From assembly GCA_018136815.1 (NCBI GenBank), contig CM030936.1:4416474-4480473 (forward strand): a DNA stretch of 64,000 bases. Direction: 5' to 3'. Positions 52,949 through 62,125 of this stretch are shown here, in pieces; within the stretch, counting starts at the first letter, position 1; the number at the start of each line of letters is the position of its first letter. The notes under the pieces were generated by a model that did no database searches, had not been told where the DNA came from, and saw only the letters and a list, made by a program, of their open reading frames with translations. The position numbers were made by a program, and so were the translations under genes. Origin of the DNA: Isochrysis galbana. Taxonomy: Eukaryota; Haptophyta; Isochrysidales; Isochrysidaceae.

Positions 52949-53698
52949 ATGTCGTCAGTGCTGGGCAAGCGCACCTGGGAACCTGGCGGCCCTCCTGCGG
53001 GCGGCGGCGAGGAGGAGGCGGCGCTGTCTGCAGAGTTAGCATGGCTGCACTCGCAGATTCCTACCCTACAGAAGCAGCTCTCCACCCTCCAGCAGCAGCA
53101 CATGGCCCTCTCGTCAGGAGGGCCGATGCCGCCGCCGCTCTCCGTAGTCAAAGCTCCGCACGACCCAGCGTGGACAGAGCAGACGAACCCGGAGAACGGG
53201 ATGACGTATTACTGGAATTCGAGGACAGGAGAGTCCGTCTACGAGCGGCCCGCCGACTACAACCCGCCGCTTCCCAACAGGAAGGGGCCTGTCGGAGCCA
53301 ACCTCTTTGTCGTGCGCAAGATGCGGCGCGGCGACTTTGATACTTTCACCGATGTCGATCTGCGCGCCGAGTGCTCCAAGTACGGGACGGTGCTGCGGGC
53401 CGAGATGACTGTCGACAAGGCAACCGGTATGAGCAAAGGTGCGCGCTACTCGCGACAAGGGCAGAGGAGCGAACGGGGCCTGCATGCCGGAAGGGAGAGA
53501 GGCAGGGGGTTCGCAGTGCACGGCGATGCAGTTGGGAGGTGTGCTCACGCGCTCCCACCCTGCCAACGCGCGCTAGGCTTTGGCTTCGTCAGCCTCTCCA
53601 CAGTCGAGGAGGCGGATGCCGCGATCGCCGGCCTCAATGGTGCTTGGGTCGCAGGGCGTGAGATGCGTGTTGAGAAGACCAAGGAGGACGGAGGGTGA
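52949..53698 (+). CDS. WW + RRM RNA-binding protein (CELF-like RRM), 2 exons
   Basis: Exons 52949-53438 and 53577-53698; 203 aa. The 138-bp intron (AAAG|GTGCGC..GCTAG|GC) sits exactly inside RNP1 and its removal restores KGFGFVSL. Residues ~25-52 form a short helix/coiled coil. The WW domain is ~70-104 (DPAWTEQTNPENGMTYYWNS and ESVYERPADY), with the second Trp replaced by Tyr. The RRM is ~117-197, with RNP2 NLFVVRK and RNP1 KGFGFVSL; the lead-in GPVGANLF resembles the third RRM of CELF/Bruno proteins. The likely role is splicing or mRNA regulation through RNA and proline-rich partners. The start is the first ATG after the poly-C tract; upstream codons in frame come from the foldback element. 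The protein is short, ending right after the RRM. Confidence 0.88.
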   Translation: MSSVLGKRTWEPGGPPAGGGEEEAALSAELAWLHSQIPTLQKQLSTLQQQHMALSSGGPMPPPLSVVKAPHDPAWTEQTNPENGMTYYWNSRTGESVYERPADYNPPLPNRKGPVGANLFVVRKMRRGDFDTFTDVDLRAECSKYGTVLRAEMTVDKATGMSKGARYSRQGQRSERGLHAGRERGRGFAVHGDAVGRCAHALPPCQRALGFGFVSLSTVEEADAAIAGLNGAWVAGREMRVEKTKEDGG

Positions 53699-54474
53699 GG
53701 CCCCACACGTGGCGATGGCTCGGGCTGACCAGCGGTCGGGCACTTCCAACCACGTGACAGCACGCGTGTGGGGACTTTGGGGTTTTCTGAGATCTGACCG
53801 TCCGCGTCAGCGCCGTAGTCGTTGTATGGGTGCCGACTTCCGGGCGGCTGAGATCCTGACGGGCCAACTGCCACTCCAAGCACGGGAAAGGCTATTTGGC
53901 GAGAAGGCTGAGAGCCACGACGCCCGCAAGCTGCACAAGGCGCTTGGATGGGCGACGCTCGCCCTGCACCTTGTCCATGCCTCGACGGCTCAACGCGGTA
54001 GCTCGCGCAGGAAAGCTCTGCGCGCTCCGGTGTGTAATGGGACTAGGCGATGTGGCGCGAGCATCATCGTGAGCGATGTGGTGTGTGCAGGGGAGTTTGT
54101 GTGACAAGAACAGAGTCAGGCCAGATGCTTGTGTTTGCCGCGGTGCAGGGTCGGGCCTGTGCTCTTTCGATGCATGCACCGTGACTATTCGTCGGCTCAG
54201 GCATCGGGGAGGCGGAGTCTAGTGGACACGGTGTGCCCGGGGAAGCTGGGAGATGACGGCAGAACTTGCAGGATGGACGTCGAAGCTCCCAAAGCGCACC
54301 GTGCATCACACATTGCATGCTGCATAGAAGAGCCTACTGAATTTACACTTGGTTGCGAGGGAGTGTGCGGCCGCGCCCCTCTCTTGACTGCCTGTGGCCC
54401 CGGGCAAACCGCAAACCTCGCCTCTAATTAATCGCCTAGCCATGTCTAGCTCGGTCGCTCACGCTCATTTTAAC
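53699..54474. other. no supported gene
   Basis: 3' flank of the WW-RRM gene. Open frames on both strands lack domains or splice support. Confidence 0.5.
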
Positions 54475-55040
54475 CACTATTTCCCACCTCCCCTGGGTGT
54501 CCAAGTATTCAGGATTCCTTAGGGTCCCCCCCTACCTGCCCCGCCAACTCCCTCCCCCCTCCGACCAACCCCCTCCCGCCCCACGAAGGGCAATGGCGTC
54601 GGTGAGTGACCCCCCTCCCTTCCCCCGCGCGTGGCGGTCTATTTTGGGAGATTGAGGCGGGCGCTCACGGGAGGGAATCAGAGTAGTGATTGTAGGGCGC
54701 ATCACTATTGCAGAAACGCGGAGCTTCCGCGACGTCCGATCGCGCGTGATCGGCCGAAGAATGGCCTGGAGGTGGTGGCCATGCAGAGCCCAGAGCTCTC
54801 GCGAGCAGGGTGGGGGGTGACTAGTAGCTTGCACGCTGGTTCTTGAGGGTCGCACACACTCGTACTAACCCATCCTGGCCCCTCGCACTGCAGGAATGCC
54901 TCGATTCGATCCGGCCCGACGCCCAGGGCCATGGCCCCAATTGCCGTCGACAAGCGCTCGCTTGGACGCCTGGAGGTGCAGCTCCTCATGTGGCCAAGCG
55001 GCGCGACGGGCCGGTCGCGACCGGGCCGTTCAGGGCCTGC
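54475..55040 (+). repeat. interspersed repeat family A, copy 2, with intron and broken exon
   Basis: Direct repeat of 40531-41095. It retains the TACTAAC branch point (54863-54869) and CAG acceptor (54892-54893). An extra base near 54937 (CCCCAATTGCCGTCG against CCCGATTGACGTCG in copy 1) shifts the frame of the downstream exon, so this copy cannot make the same peptide. Confidence 0.6.
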
Positions 55041-55173
55041 CTCTAAACACGTCGCCAGAGATAACAAAGGTGGGCGATGGCATCGTCCTGGTGGGTGACG
55101 GATCAACCAGGGAGGTGGTTTGCCATCTTGTTTGTGTCACCGATCCTCCTCATGACCGGACATCACCTCAAGC

Positions 55174-56187
55174 ATGACTCATGGTCGTACAAGGCTCGTC
55201 GACGCGCCTGTGATAGAGAAGATGAGGAAGGCTGTGATAGAGCACATAAAATCAAGAATCCGAGCCAATACTCCCACACAGCATCCACGTCTGCGTGATG
55301 AGTCCGGCGGCGAGATGGTCGCAACGCATAACGAGAATGAAGTGCAAATGTTCAAGGAGCAGCTCAAAGAGGATACACAAAAGTTTACACAACTCATTGA
55401 CGAGAAGCTACGAGGGAACATCGGCATGAAAGAAAAGATCAAACGAGATGTTCGTGAGGTTGGATATGTCATTAATGGAATGATCAATATGATAAGACCA
55501 ATGGACGTCATTTCACTCCACGCAGGGCCGTCCACGACGGGTTCAGCACCGTCTTCTGTACATGCAGGACGGCACCTACCTCGCCATGTCGCACCCACAC
55601 CGCACCCAGGACCATCTACAACGCAAGAACACCAAGTTATCAACGTACCTCCGCCGCACTCAGAACGACGCCCCACGGAGCAACCTGTCTCATCGAGGGC
55701 GCAACCCGTCCTGTCTACAGGAAAAGGTCATCACGTCATCGATATGCCTGTGATATTAGGCCCCGCAGCAACCCGTATCCCGACTGACCCTACTATAGCC
55801 TTGGCAGAGTTAGCCTCACAATACACTATCACCGGGAACGGTCTGAACGCGCTTCAGGGCCACATGGAGAAGCTTAAAAACATCAATCTCAAATACATCC
55901 AAGAAGCCTTAAAAGCGCTCAGAGAGGTATACAACAACGTAATCAGATTATTAATACAAGGCTTGGTCGACAGGGTGAGGCGGAATAAATGTACACTTGT
56001 GCAGACAGCTCGGAGAGCTATATCGAGAGAGAAGGCTGCAAATGCCGAGCACGCAGAATTTACCACAAGTGTCATATACGATATAGTACACCCACAAATT
56101 CGGTACTATTACTCAATCTCAGCCACATTATACTTCGATAGTGCTCAAGATATGATCAACTATGTCATCGCTGGTACACCTGACTGA
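55174..56187 (+). CDS. orphan coiled-coil protein, possibly element-encoded
   Basis: 337 aa from the ATG at 55174 (MTHGRTRLVDAPVIEKMRKA) to the stop at 56185-56187, intronless. The base composition is markedly less GC-rich than the host genes. The N-terminal third is charged and helical (EVQMFKEQLKEDTQKFTQLI, then IDEKLRGNIGMKEKIKRDV). The middle (~115-200) is a Pro/Ser/Thr/His-rich linker. The C-terminal third is helical (LQGHMEKLKNINLKYIQEAL, LREVYNNVIRLLIQGLVDRV) and ends with IRYYYSISATLYFDSAQDMI. No family is recognised. The 48 bp after the stop (ACGCAAAACGCTATGCGGGCAC, then CCACTC and AAAGCGCGCC) recur at about 23640-23680 beside a family D repeat, which suggests the gene belongs to a mobile element. 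A GC-poor intact 1-kb frame in this genome is unlikely by chance. Confidence 0.55.
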   Translation: MTHGRTRLVDAPVIEKMRKAVIEHIKSRIRANTPTQHPRLRDESGGEMVATHNENEVQMFKEQLKEDTQKFTQLIDEKLRGNIGMKEKIKRDVREVGYVINGMINMIRPMDVISLHAGPSTTGSAPSSVHAGRHLPRHVAPTPHPGPSTTQEHQVINVPPPHSERRPTEQPVSSRAQPVLSTGKGHHVIDMPVILGPAATRIPTDPTIALAELASQYTITGNGLNALQGHMEKLKNINLKYIQEALKALREVYNNVIRLLIQGLVDRVRRNKCTLVQTARRAISREKAANAEHAEFTTSVIYDIVHPQIRYYYSISATLYFDSAQDMINYVIAGTPD

Positions 56188-56342
56188 ACCGCACAACGTG
56201 CAATCAATCTAACGACGCAAAACGCTATGCGGGCACACACACAGCCACTCGACAAAGCGCGCCTTCTTCCTCCAGATACACCCCCGAATTCCTTGAAAAT
56301 CCAGCCTGGAGCCATTCGCCCAGGTGTTACGGGTTTCATCCT

Positions 56343-56731
56343 TCACCCTTCCAGAAGTAGTCGAGTACAGCGCTCATGGCCATGTTCCGAAGCAATCATC
56401 AACGCTGTGAACCCTTGGTTGTTCTTGGTATTCTGATCCGTCTTGCCTTCAAGGAGCACTTGGACGCATCGAGTATGGCCATGTTGGCATGCGATCATCA
56501 AGGCAGTGCGCCCATGACTCTCTTGCAGATCCACCGATCCACCTGCGCCTTGGCATCGATCAGGATGCGTGTGCACCGATTGTGGCCCTCTTGGCACGCC
56601 AACATCAATGCACTCCAACCATCCCCCTCCTCCGTGAAATTGGGGTCGGCCCCTGCCTCGAGCAATGTCCGACAGCACAGAGTATGATTCGCGGAACAGG
56701 AAAACATCAGTGGACACTGCTGTTGGAAGAG
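56343..56731 (-). pseudogene. ankyrin-repeat fragment broken by an 8-bp tandem duplication
   Basis: On the minus strand about four ankyrin repeats can be read: CPLMFSCSANHTLCCRTLLE with AGADPN, GWSALMLACQEGHNRCTRIL, HGRTALMIACQHGHTRCVQV and GFTALMIASEHGHERCTRLL, ending LEG and stop. The first two are in one frame, the last two in another. The switch coincides with a perfect tandem duplication of 8 bp (plus strand GATCCACC at 56528-56535 and 56536-56543), which accounts exactly for the frame change. The 5' end is also incomplete. Ankyrin repeats mediate protein binding; this relic is non-functional as it stands. Confidence 0.75.
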
Positions 56732-57074
56732 AACGACGCGAGGCGGGTGGGAAGAGCAGCGGGCGGAGAGCGCACAGTGGAGAGAGAGAGGAAGCGCGGC
56801 GGCGAGAGGGGAAGCGGCGCGGCGAGGCCGAGGGGAGGGAGAAGAAGGTGGAGAGGAAGTGGCGTCAATGAGCGGCGGGCGAGGGGGGCGGTGCGGGTGG
56901 GGCGGCAGTGTCGAAATGCGCGGGGTGTCAGAATGCGCGGGAGAAGTGGCGAGCGCGGAGGGAGAGGGGCAGTTCTGAAAGCGCGCACCAGGCTCTTGAC
57001 AAAAAAACGATCGCTTTCAAAGGAAGTCGATCAATTTTCTTTGGAGGGAAACCAACATGGGATATCATGAGATA

Positions 57075-57233
57075 TCGTGATTTCAACGATATATCGACCC
57101 TGCCCCAAATCGAGTGAATGGAGTCAGACCACGTGTGTGTCTCAACATGTGAAGTGTCAAGTTGACTCAAGTAACCTCCAGGTGACAATGAACGGTGTTA
57201 GCAGGGATGGGGATAATTGAACGCTTTTGGTCT
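57075..57233 (+). pseudogene. broken copy of the 3' end of the secreted Cys-repeat gene
   Basis: Matches 2060-2218 nearly base for base (TTTCAACGATATATC, CCTGCCCCAAATCGAG, GTTGACTCAAGTAACCTCC, GCAGGGATGGGGATAATTGA, then ACGCTTTTGGTCT). The substitution of AAT by GTC within GTGTAATTCAAC, among others, changes codons. Sequence left of about 57075 is unrelated, so only the last ~45 codons and 3' flank are present. It abuts a family C repeat at 57300. Confidence 0.75.
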
Positions 57234-57299
57234 ACTTTTGTGGTCGACGTCGATTTCGATTTCGCACGAGCGCGAAAACGTTTTTGGGTCTGTGTGTTG

Positions 57300-58078
57300 A
57301 ACAACCTACTTTTATAAGTGGGGGTCAATGGGGGCCTCGCGCCCCCCTCTCTCCATCGCGGACACCCCCCGGGGTGGGCCCGTACAATCAACCCCAGCCC
57401 CTGCCCTTTGGCAGGGGCTGGGCAATCAACACTCTGACCCAGACCCCTAGTGGGCGCGGGCCGAGACTCGCACTCCCACGCCCAGCATGGGCCTGCCCTC
57501 GAGCTGACTCCCCCCCCTCCCCTGGTCGCCAGGCATACAGAGGCCACTGGGAGGCTCCAATGGCCAGCGTGGCAAGCGTGGGAGAGGCAGGGGGGGCCAG
57601 GGGCTGAGCCCCAGCCTCCACTGCCCCCTGAGCTGCCCTTGCTGGCCCTCTCTCTGGGAGCCCCCAAAGGCCCTCTGAGAGCAGGCCGTGGCGCGCCGCA
57701 TGGCGACGCGCCGCAGGGAGAGGGGCGGAGGAGAATGGAGAGAGGGAGAGGGGGGAATTTGCGCCCCCCCCGATGGAGTGCGGTAAGAAACGGGCCCCGT
57801 TAACGTTAGCAAACGGGCGAAGGGGGGCGGCTGGCGACAGGAGGGGCGAGAAGAAGGGAGTGGCTCAAGACGTCCCTGTGGCAGGTATCGGGGGGCGCAG
57901 TCATTTATTTCTTCGAGGACTGCTCGCGGCGCGAGCTGTAAGGGCCGTTCTGCTTCACGACGAGAGGTCCCTTCCCCCCCCCCGGTGTTTTTCCCCGGAG
58001 AGTCGGCCGGCGTCGACCGGTCCGCCTCAATGGGTTTTCCCTCATTGTAACTTGTGGGGAGTTATAATGGGAGCCAGG
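57300..58078 (-). repeat. interspersed repeat family C, longest copy
   Basis: About 780 bp. Left end ACCTACTTTTATAAGTGGGG, right end TTGTAACTTGTGGGGAG and TTATAATGGGAGCC. It is inverted relative to 4200-4512 and 24020-24545, same sense as 41690-42147. Internal features: TGCCCTTTGGCAGGGGCTG hairpin and GGAGAGTCGGCCGGCGTCGA. No coding function is seen. Probably a complete or near-complete non-autonomous element. Confidence 0.7.
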
Positions 58079-58509
58079 GGTTTGCGAGGGGGGAGATTTG
58101 AAGGGATGCATATGTGTATGTGTCTGTGCCATCACTTCAAGGCGTGCGGGCAAGTGCGCTGAGGGGTGTCGTGATAGTACCGGGCTAGTGGGAGTAGTGG
58201 TACTAACGCTCAGTTGTTTTATTATTATTGGGTCTGTGTGCTGTGTGTTGAATGGCGTCGAAAATGTGCATATTTCTCACTAGATTCTGCCTAATATACC
58301 CATTTCCAGTAGCATATCCTAAGATCTCGCGATAAAACCTCAATCTTGACTTAGTGAATTTTCACCCTTAGAAGTTAAAAGCCCTGTTTGACCGCCCTAC
58401 CTCCAGCAGTCCATCCGAGAGGAGGTTCGATTTTACTCGGTAGAAGAGAGGGTGTCTTCTCCAGGCAGAGCCTCTCTATTCACACCGGTGGCCGTCGGAC
58501 GTTTCATTC
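58079..58509. other. no supported gene; promoter region of the CNB-domain gene
   Basis: AT-richer unique DNA between the family C repeat and the TATA box at 58510. No coding frame is supported. Confidence 0.5.
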
Positions 58510-58517
58510 TATAAATA
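58510..58517 (+). promoter_or_regulatory. TATA box of the CNB-domain gene
   Basis: TATAAATA in TTCTATAAATAAGCC, about 350 bp upstream of the ATG at 58865. The leader that follows is G-rich briefly, then C/CT-rich up to the ATG. Confidence 0.55.
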
Positions 58518-58639
58518 AGCCGCTACTTCTTGTTGCGAGACGGGGGGGGGGAGGGGGAGGGGGGGCGTCCTCTCTGCTCCCCCCTCTCCCCGCCATCGTT
58601 AGATCTCTCTCCTGGTTTTCATAAAAATATCTCCTCGCT

Positions 58640-58863
58640 CCACACCCCCCCCCCCCCCCCCCTCTCTTTCCCTCCCTCCCTCTCTCTCTCTCTCTCTCCT
58701 CTCTCTATCTCCCCCCCCCCCCTTCTCTCTCTCTCTCGCCCTCCATTCTTCTCTCTCCCACCCCCCCCCCCACCCCCCACCGCCCCCCAAAAAAGCTCGC
58801 AGCCTGTCCCTCCTCTCCCTCTCTCTCGTCCCGTCCCCTCCCTCCCTCCCTCCCCTCCCCACC
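58640..58863 (+). repeat. C/CT polypyrimidine leader of the CNB-domain gene
   Basis: C runs and CCCT/CT repeats with almost no purines, ending CCCTCCCCACCC immediately before the ATG, as in the enolase leader. Confidence 0.85.
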
Positions 58864-58864
58864 C

Positions 58865-60901
58865 ATGCCTCTGCTGGAGCGCCATCTCTCTCAGCTCCTC
58901 GCCCTCCGCAAACCGAGCCAGCAGAGGCACGAGGACGCTCTGCTCGAGGCGCGGTGGGGAGAGCTCCGCCGCACCTTTGGGGCTACGCTCGAGCGGCCGC
59001 TCGAAGGGACCGCAGCAGCGCGTGGGCCATGCCTCTCGCTTTCGGGCAGCGGGGGATGGTGTGGCCGCGGCCATCCCCTGCCTCTCCAGCTGCTGCCTGA
59101 GCTAGAGGTGCGTGCGAGCAAGCCGCCCGAGGAGCGGCAGAAGGCCGACCTGCTCGCGATCATAAGCTCACTCCGCTACTTCGCCGCATGCACCGATGTC
59201 GAGGCAGAGCTGCTCACGCTAATCGCTCGTGCCGCTCAGTGGCGCAGCTGCGTTCCCGGTGAGGCTGTCATCGACGAGGGACAGATGGAGGGTTACCTGA
59301 TGCTCCAGCTGTGCGGACATGCAGGCATCGTGCTGGAGGAGCGCGAGGGCCTTGCGCTCCTCGCCCCTCCAGCGAAGGCGCCCCGAAAGACGGTGCTGCG
59401 CACGAGGCCCGGCAACACTGTTGGCGAGCTCCCCTACGGTGCGTGGCGCGCAACTGGCGCCGTCGCGACCAGCCCGCCTGGCAATGAGCCGAGCGTGTGC
59501 GGTGGCGCGGCATTCCTGCTTGTGCACCGCGACGACTTCTTCCGCGCCTCGGCCCTCGAGCGCGAACAAACGCAGCGCCGACGGGTTCGCGCGATGCAGG
59601 CCATCCCCCTCCTGCTCGAGCTTGGCGCCGACAAGCTAGAGCTCATCGCCTCGTGCATGCAGGACCGCACGGCGCGACGCGGCGAGGTGCTCGCCCGGCA
59701 GGGCGAGGAGGCAAGCCGCTTCCACGTGCTCGTCTCGGGGGAAGCGGTCACGGTTCGCACGCTCGAGCGGGTCGGGTCCGGCGATTCAGAGCGGCCAATG
59801 CCGTTCGTTACCGCTCACTTGCGTGCCCCGAACTATTTTGGTGAGCGCGCGCTTCACTGCACCCGCGAGGGTTACACTGCGTCGGTCCAGGCGAGCGAGG
59901 TGTGCGAAGTGAGCTCTGTCGCGAGCACCGAGCTCGCCTCCATCCTCGGCCCAACGCTTCTCGCGGGGCTGCGCGACGCGGCAGAGGAGCCACACTTGCA
60001 GGATGACGAAATCTTGCGCGAGGCAATGATGCATGAGCACTGGTGCCGGTACAAGGCGGCGCTCGTCGCAAGCATCCTCGCCGACCGCGAAACGCGCCGG
60101 CGCGGTGCCGGTACGGCGAGCGACGTCAAGCGTGCCGTGCGGACATTGAAGCCCATGCATCCGCAGATCCAGCCGCTCTTCCACAGCGACACGCAGACAG
60201 CGCGTTCCGACCGCGCGGGCGGCAGATGGACGGACGACGGCTTCCGCACGCCTGTACCAAAGCATGCGCTCGCCGACGTGCGCAGCTGGGCGGCGCGCCG
60301 CGAGTATGCGCAACAGATTCTCAGCGGGCGGGCAAGCACGCCTACTGACGAGGTGATACTGCAGCAACTGCGATGTATGCCCGGCGGCAAGGACTGGACG
60401 GGCAACGGCGCAACCCGCCGGCAGGCCAAAGCGAGGGTGGAGGCAATTAGCCGGAGATGCACGCGCCCCACGACGCCACTGTCACCCGGCACAGCCAGCA
60501 CGGATCGGCCGCGCCAGCCCAGCACGCCTGAGCCGGTGCAAAATGCACTGCGGCGGGCGGCCGCGGCGCGTGCCGGCGCGCCGCTGCGGCCTGTCTCGCG
60601 GCGTGCAATTCTCGGCCGAAGCAGCTCGGTTGCCGCTCTCGACAGCTTGTCCGTCCGCACCGAGGCGCGGCCGCCGCGGCCAGCCACGGCCACCACCATC
60701 CCACGGCCACGGAAGCCGACCCGTTTCGTGACGACCGCCTCCGAGCGGCTGCAAGCGTGCTCGTTGCACCGCAGCGCCTCAGTGCCCACTCCGGCTTCAG
60801 GATGCAGGATGCCGTTGACGTCGCCGCCCGACGGCCAGGCGGTTGCTGGGGGGCCGGACGGCTGCGGGCAAGAGGAAGACCAGGTGCCCGTTCATAGATG
60901 A
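58865..60901 (+). CDS. protein with two cyclic-nucleotide-binding-like domains
   Basis: 678 aa, no intron needed. The ATG at 58865 is the first after the polypyrimidine leader. CNB-like domain 1 is ~100-227 (LRYFAACTDVEAELLTLIAR, PGEAVIDEGQMEGYLMLQL; phosphate-cassette-like VGELPYGAWRATGAV). CNB-like domain 2 is ~246-365 (IPLLLELGADKLELIASCMQ, RRGEVLARQGEEASRFHVLV, SGEAVTVRTL; cassette FGERALHCTREGYTASV). In domain 2 the usual Arg just before the Thr/Ala-Ala is replaced, so ligand binding there is doubtful; domain 1 keeps an Arg (R195). The C-terminal ~290 residues are disordered, Arg/Pro/Ser-rich (SRRAILGRSSSVAALDS). There are no transmembrane, kinase or GEF domains. Such soluble double-CNB proteins occur in flagellated protists; a regulatory or ciliary role is inference. 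The 3' end may continue in an unseen exon. Confidence 0.8.
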   Translation: MPLLERHLSQLLALRKPSQQRHEDALLEARWGELRRTFGATLERPLEGTAAARGPCLSLSGSGGWCGRGHPLPLQLLPELEVRASKPPEERQKADLLAIISSLRYFAACTDVEAELLTLIARAAQWRSCVPGEAVIDEGQMEGYLMLQLCGHAGIVLEEREGLALLAPPAKAPRKTVLRTRPGNTVGELPYGAWRATGAVATSPPGNEPSVCGGAAFLLVHRDDFFRASALEREQTQRRRVRAMQAIPLLLELGADKLELIASCMQDRTARRGEVLARQGEEASRFHVLVSGEAVTVRTLERVGSGDSERPMPFVTAHLRAPNYFGERALHCTREGYTASVQASEVCEVSSVASTELASILGPTLLAGLRDAAEEPHLQDDEILREAMMHEHWCRYKAALVASILADRETRRRGAGTASDVKRAVRTLKPMHPQIQPLFHSDTQTARSDRAGGRWTDDGFRTPVPKHALADVRSWAARREYAQQILSGRASTPTDEVILQQLRCMPGGKDWTGNGATRRQAKARVEAISRRCTRPTTPLSPGTASTDRPRQPSTPEPVQNALRRAAAARAGAPLRPVSRRAILGRSSSVAALDSLSVRTEARPPRPATATTIPRPRKPTRFVTTASERLQACSLHRSASVPTPASGCRMPLTSPPDGQAVAGGPDGCGQEEDQVPVHR

Positions 60902-61487
60902 GACGGCGGTGGGCGGTCACTATGAGTCGAGAGCAGACTACTCCAGCAATTCCTTCACGTCCAGACGTTCTTGTTTTCTTTGCCGCTTGTCTTCCTCACC
61001 TGCTTACTCGTCGCCATTTTTGCGGCCTTGTTCACCTTGTCATCTGCACGATTTTGCCACGACAGCGCGCGCTTCAGCTTGGCTGGCAACGCATCGATGC
61101 GAAATCGTTGTCAGGCGATCTCCACGGCAAGAACGCGCTTGTGAGCGCAGGGACGAGCACGCACCACAGCCTTGCTAACCACATAGCTCGGCATGTCCAG
61201 GCGAAGGGTCCTCGGAGAGATACCGGTCGTCCCTGCTGCCACAGTGAGTAGAAGAGGGCGGATGGCGAGCGCGGGAGGGGGCGAAATGCGGTATGTAAGA
61301 CTGTGTTCACAGAATTGAGGCAAGCGACTGAAGGATAGTCGAGAAGCGCGCGAGGGGCTGCCTAGTCACAGCTCCTTTTCCAAAGAGATGGCCAAGACTT
61401 ACGCGTCACTGTTGGCAACCACGACCATGAGCAGGGCACATACCTAAACTTCCAACAGCTATCAATCGCCATAAACATCTCCGAAAG
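60902..61487. other. no supported gene
   Basis: 3' flank of the CNB gene. Short open frames on both strands lack domains. Confidence 0.5.
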
Positions 61488-61742
61488 ATGATCGCCCCCT
61501 TACACTCAGTCGACAAAGAGTTCAACTTGGAAATCTATGATGCTCTGACGCGAGTGGCGACGGAGCTAGGCATAAAAAATTTTCGTAAGATCCTTCGGAC
61601 AGGAACGAAAAAACCTCCAGGACGCCGGCTTAAGAAGGGGCAAAACGGCGACCGGATGAGGACATCACGCACTCTTACCCCCTCTTTCTCACGCCCCTGG
61701 TCGAAGCAGTGCGCGCGACCCCCCTCCCCCGGTTCTCCATAG
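61488..61742 (+). CDS. possible small basic protein or fragment
   Basis: 84 aa from the ATG at 61488: MIAPLHSVDKEFNLEIYDAL, then TRVATELGIKNFRKILRTGT and a Lys/Arg-rich tail. The N-terminal 45 residues read like the start of a folded helical protein; the last 25 (Pro/Ser-rich) do not, suggesting a truncated gene running into unrelated DNA. No family recognised. Confidence 0.3.
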   Translation: MIAPLHSVDKEFNLEIYDALTRVATELGIKNFRKILRTGTKKPPGRRLKKGQNGDRMRTSRTLTPSFSRPWSKQCARPPSPGSP

Positions 61743-62125
61743 AAGGCAGCGAGGGGAGGGGAAAGGGGATGTGGTAGGACAGGGAGGGTAGTTAGGAGTA
61801 GCAAAAGCACTCTGCCTCATGCCGTGCACGTAGCGGTTAGTTTTTTAAGATTTTTTTTATTTATGGTCTCTGGCTGGGTTTATAATGATTATGATCTCCG
61901 GCTGAGGCTAGTTAGGGAAGGGTGCCTTGCGCTTGCCGCGGCAGGGAGTCTCGTCTTGACTGAGCGCTAGTCCCGTCTCTTTGTCGCGCCAACCCATGGA
62001 AATGATGTTAAAAAAACTAAAGCAATTAATTAAGGCACATGCCAGGAGGGGGGATATGGATAGTTCCTCCCTCACGGCAGGGGAGGAGTGGAAAGAAGGG
62101 GGGGCTCGTGCCCCCATAAGTGATC
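61743..62125. other. no gene; fragment of a family B terminus
   Basis: Around 62041-62120, AGGAGTGGAAAGAAGGGGGG, GCTCGTGCCCCC and ATAAGTGATCTAAA form a diverged copy of the family B right arm, into or beside which the 749-bp copy at 62126 has been placed. The rest is AT-rich. Confidence 0.5.

Noticed and set aside
53580-54104. 174-codon plus frame overlapping the end of the WW-RRM gene
   Set aside because: It starts in another frame of a confirmed exon and has no recognisable domain.
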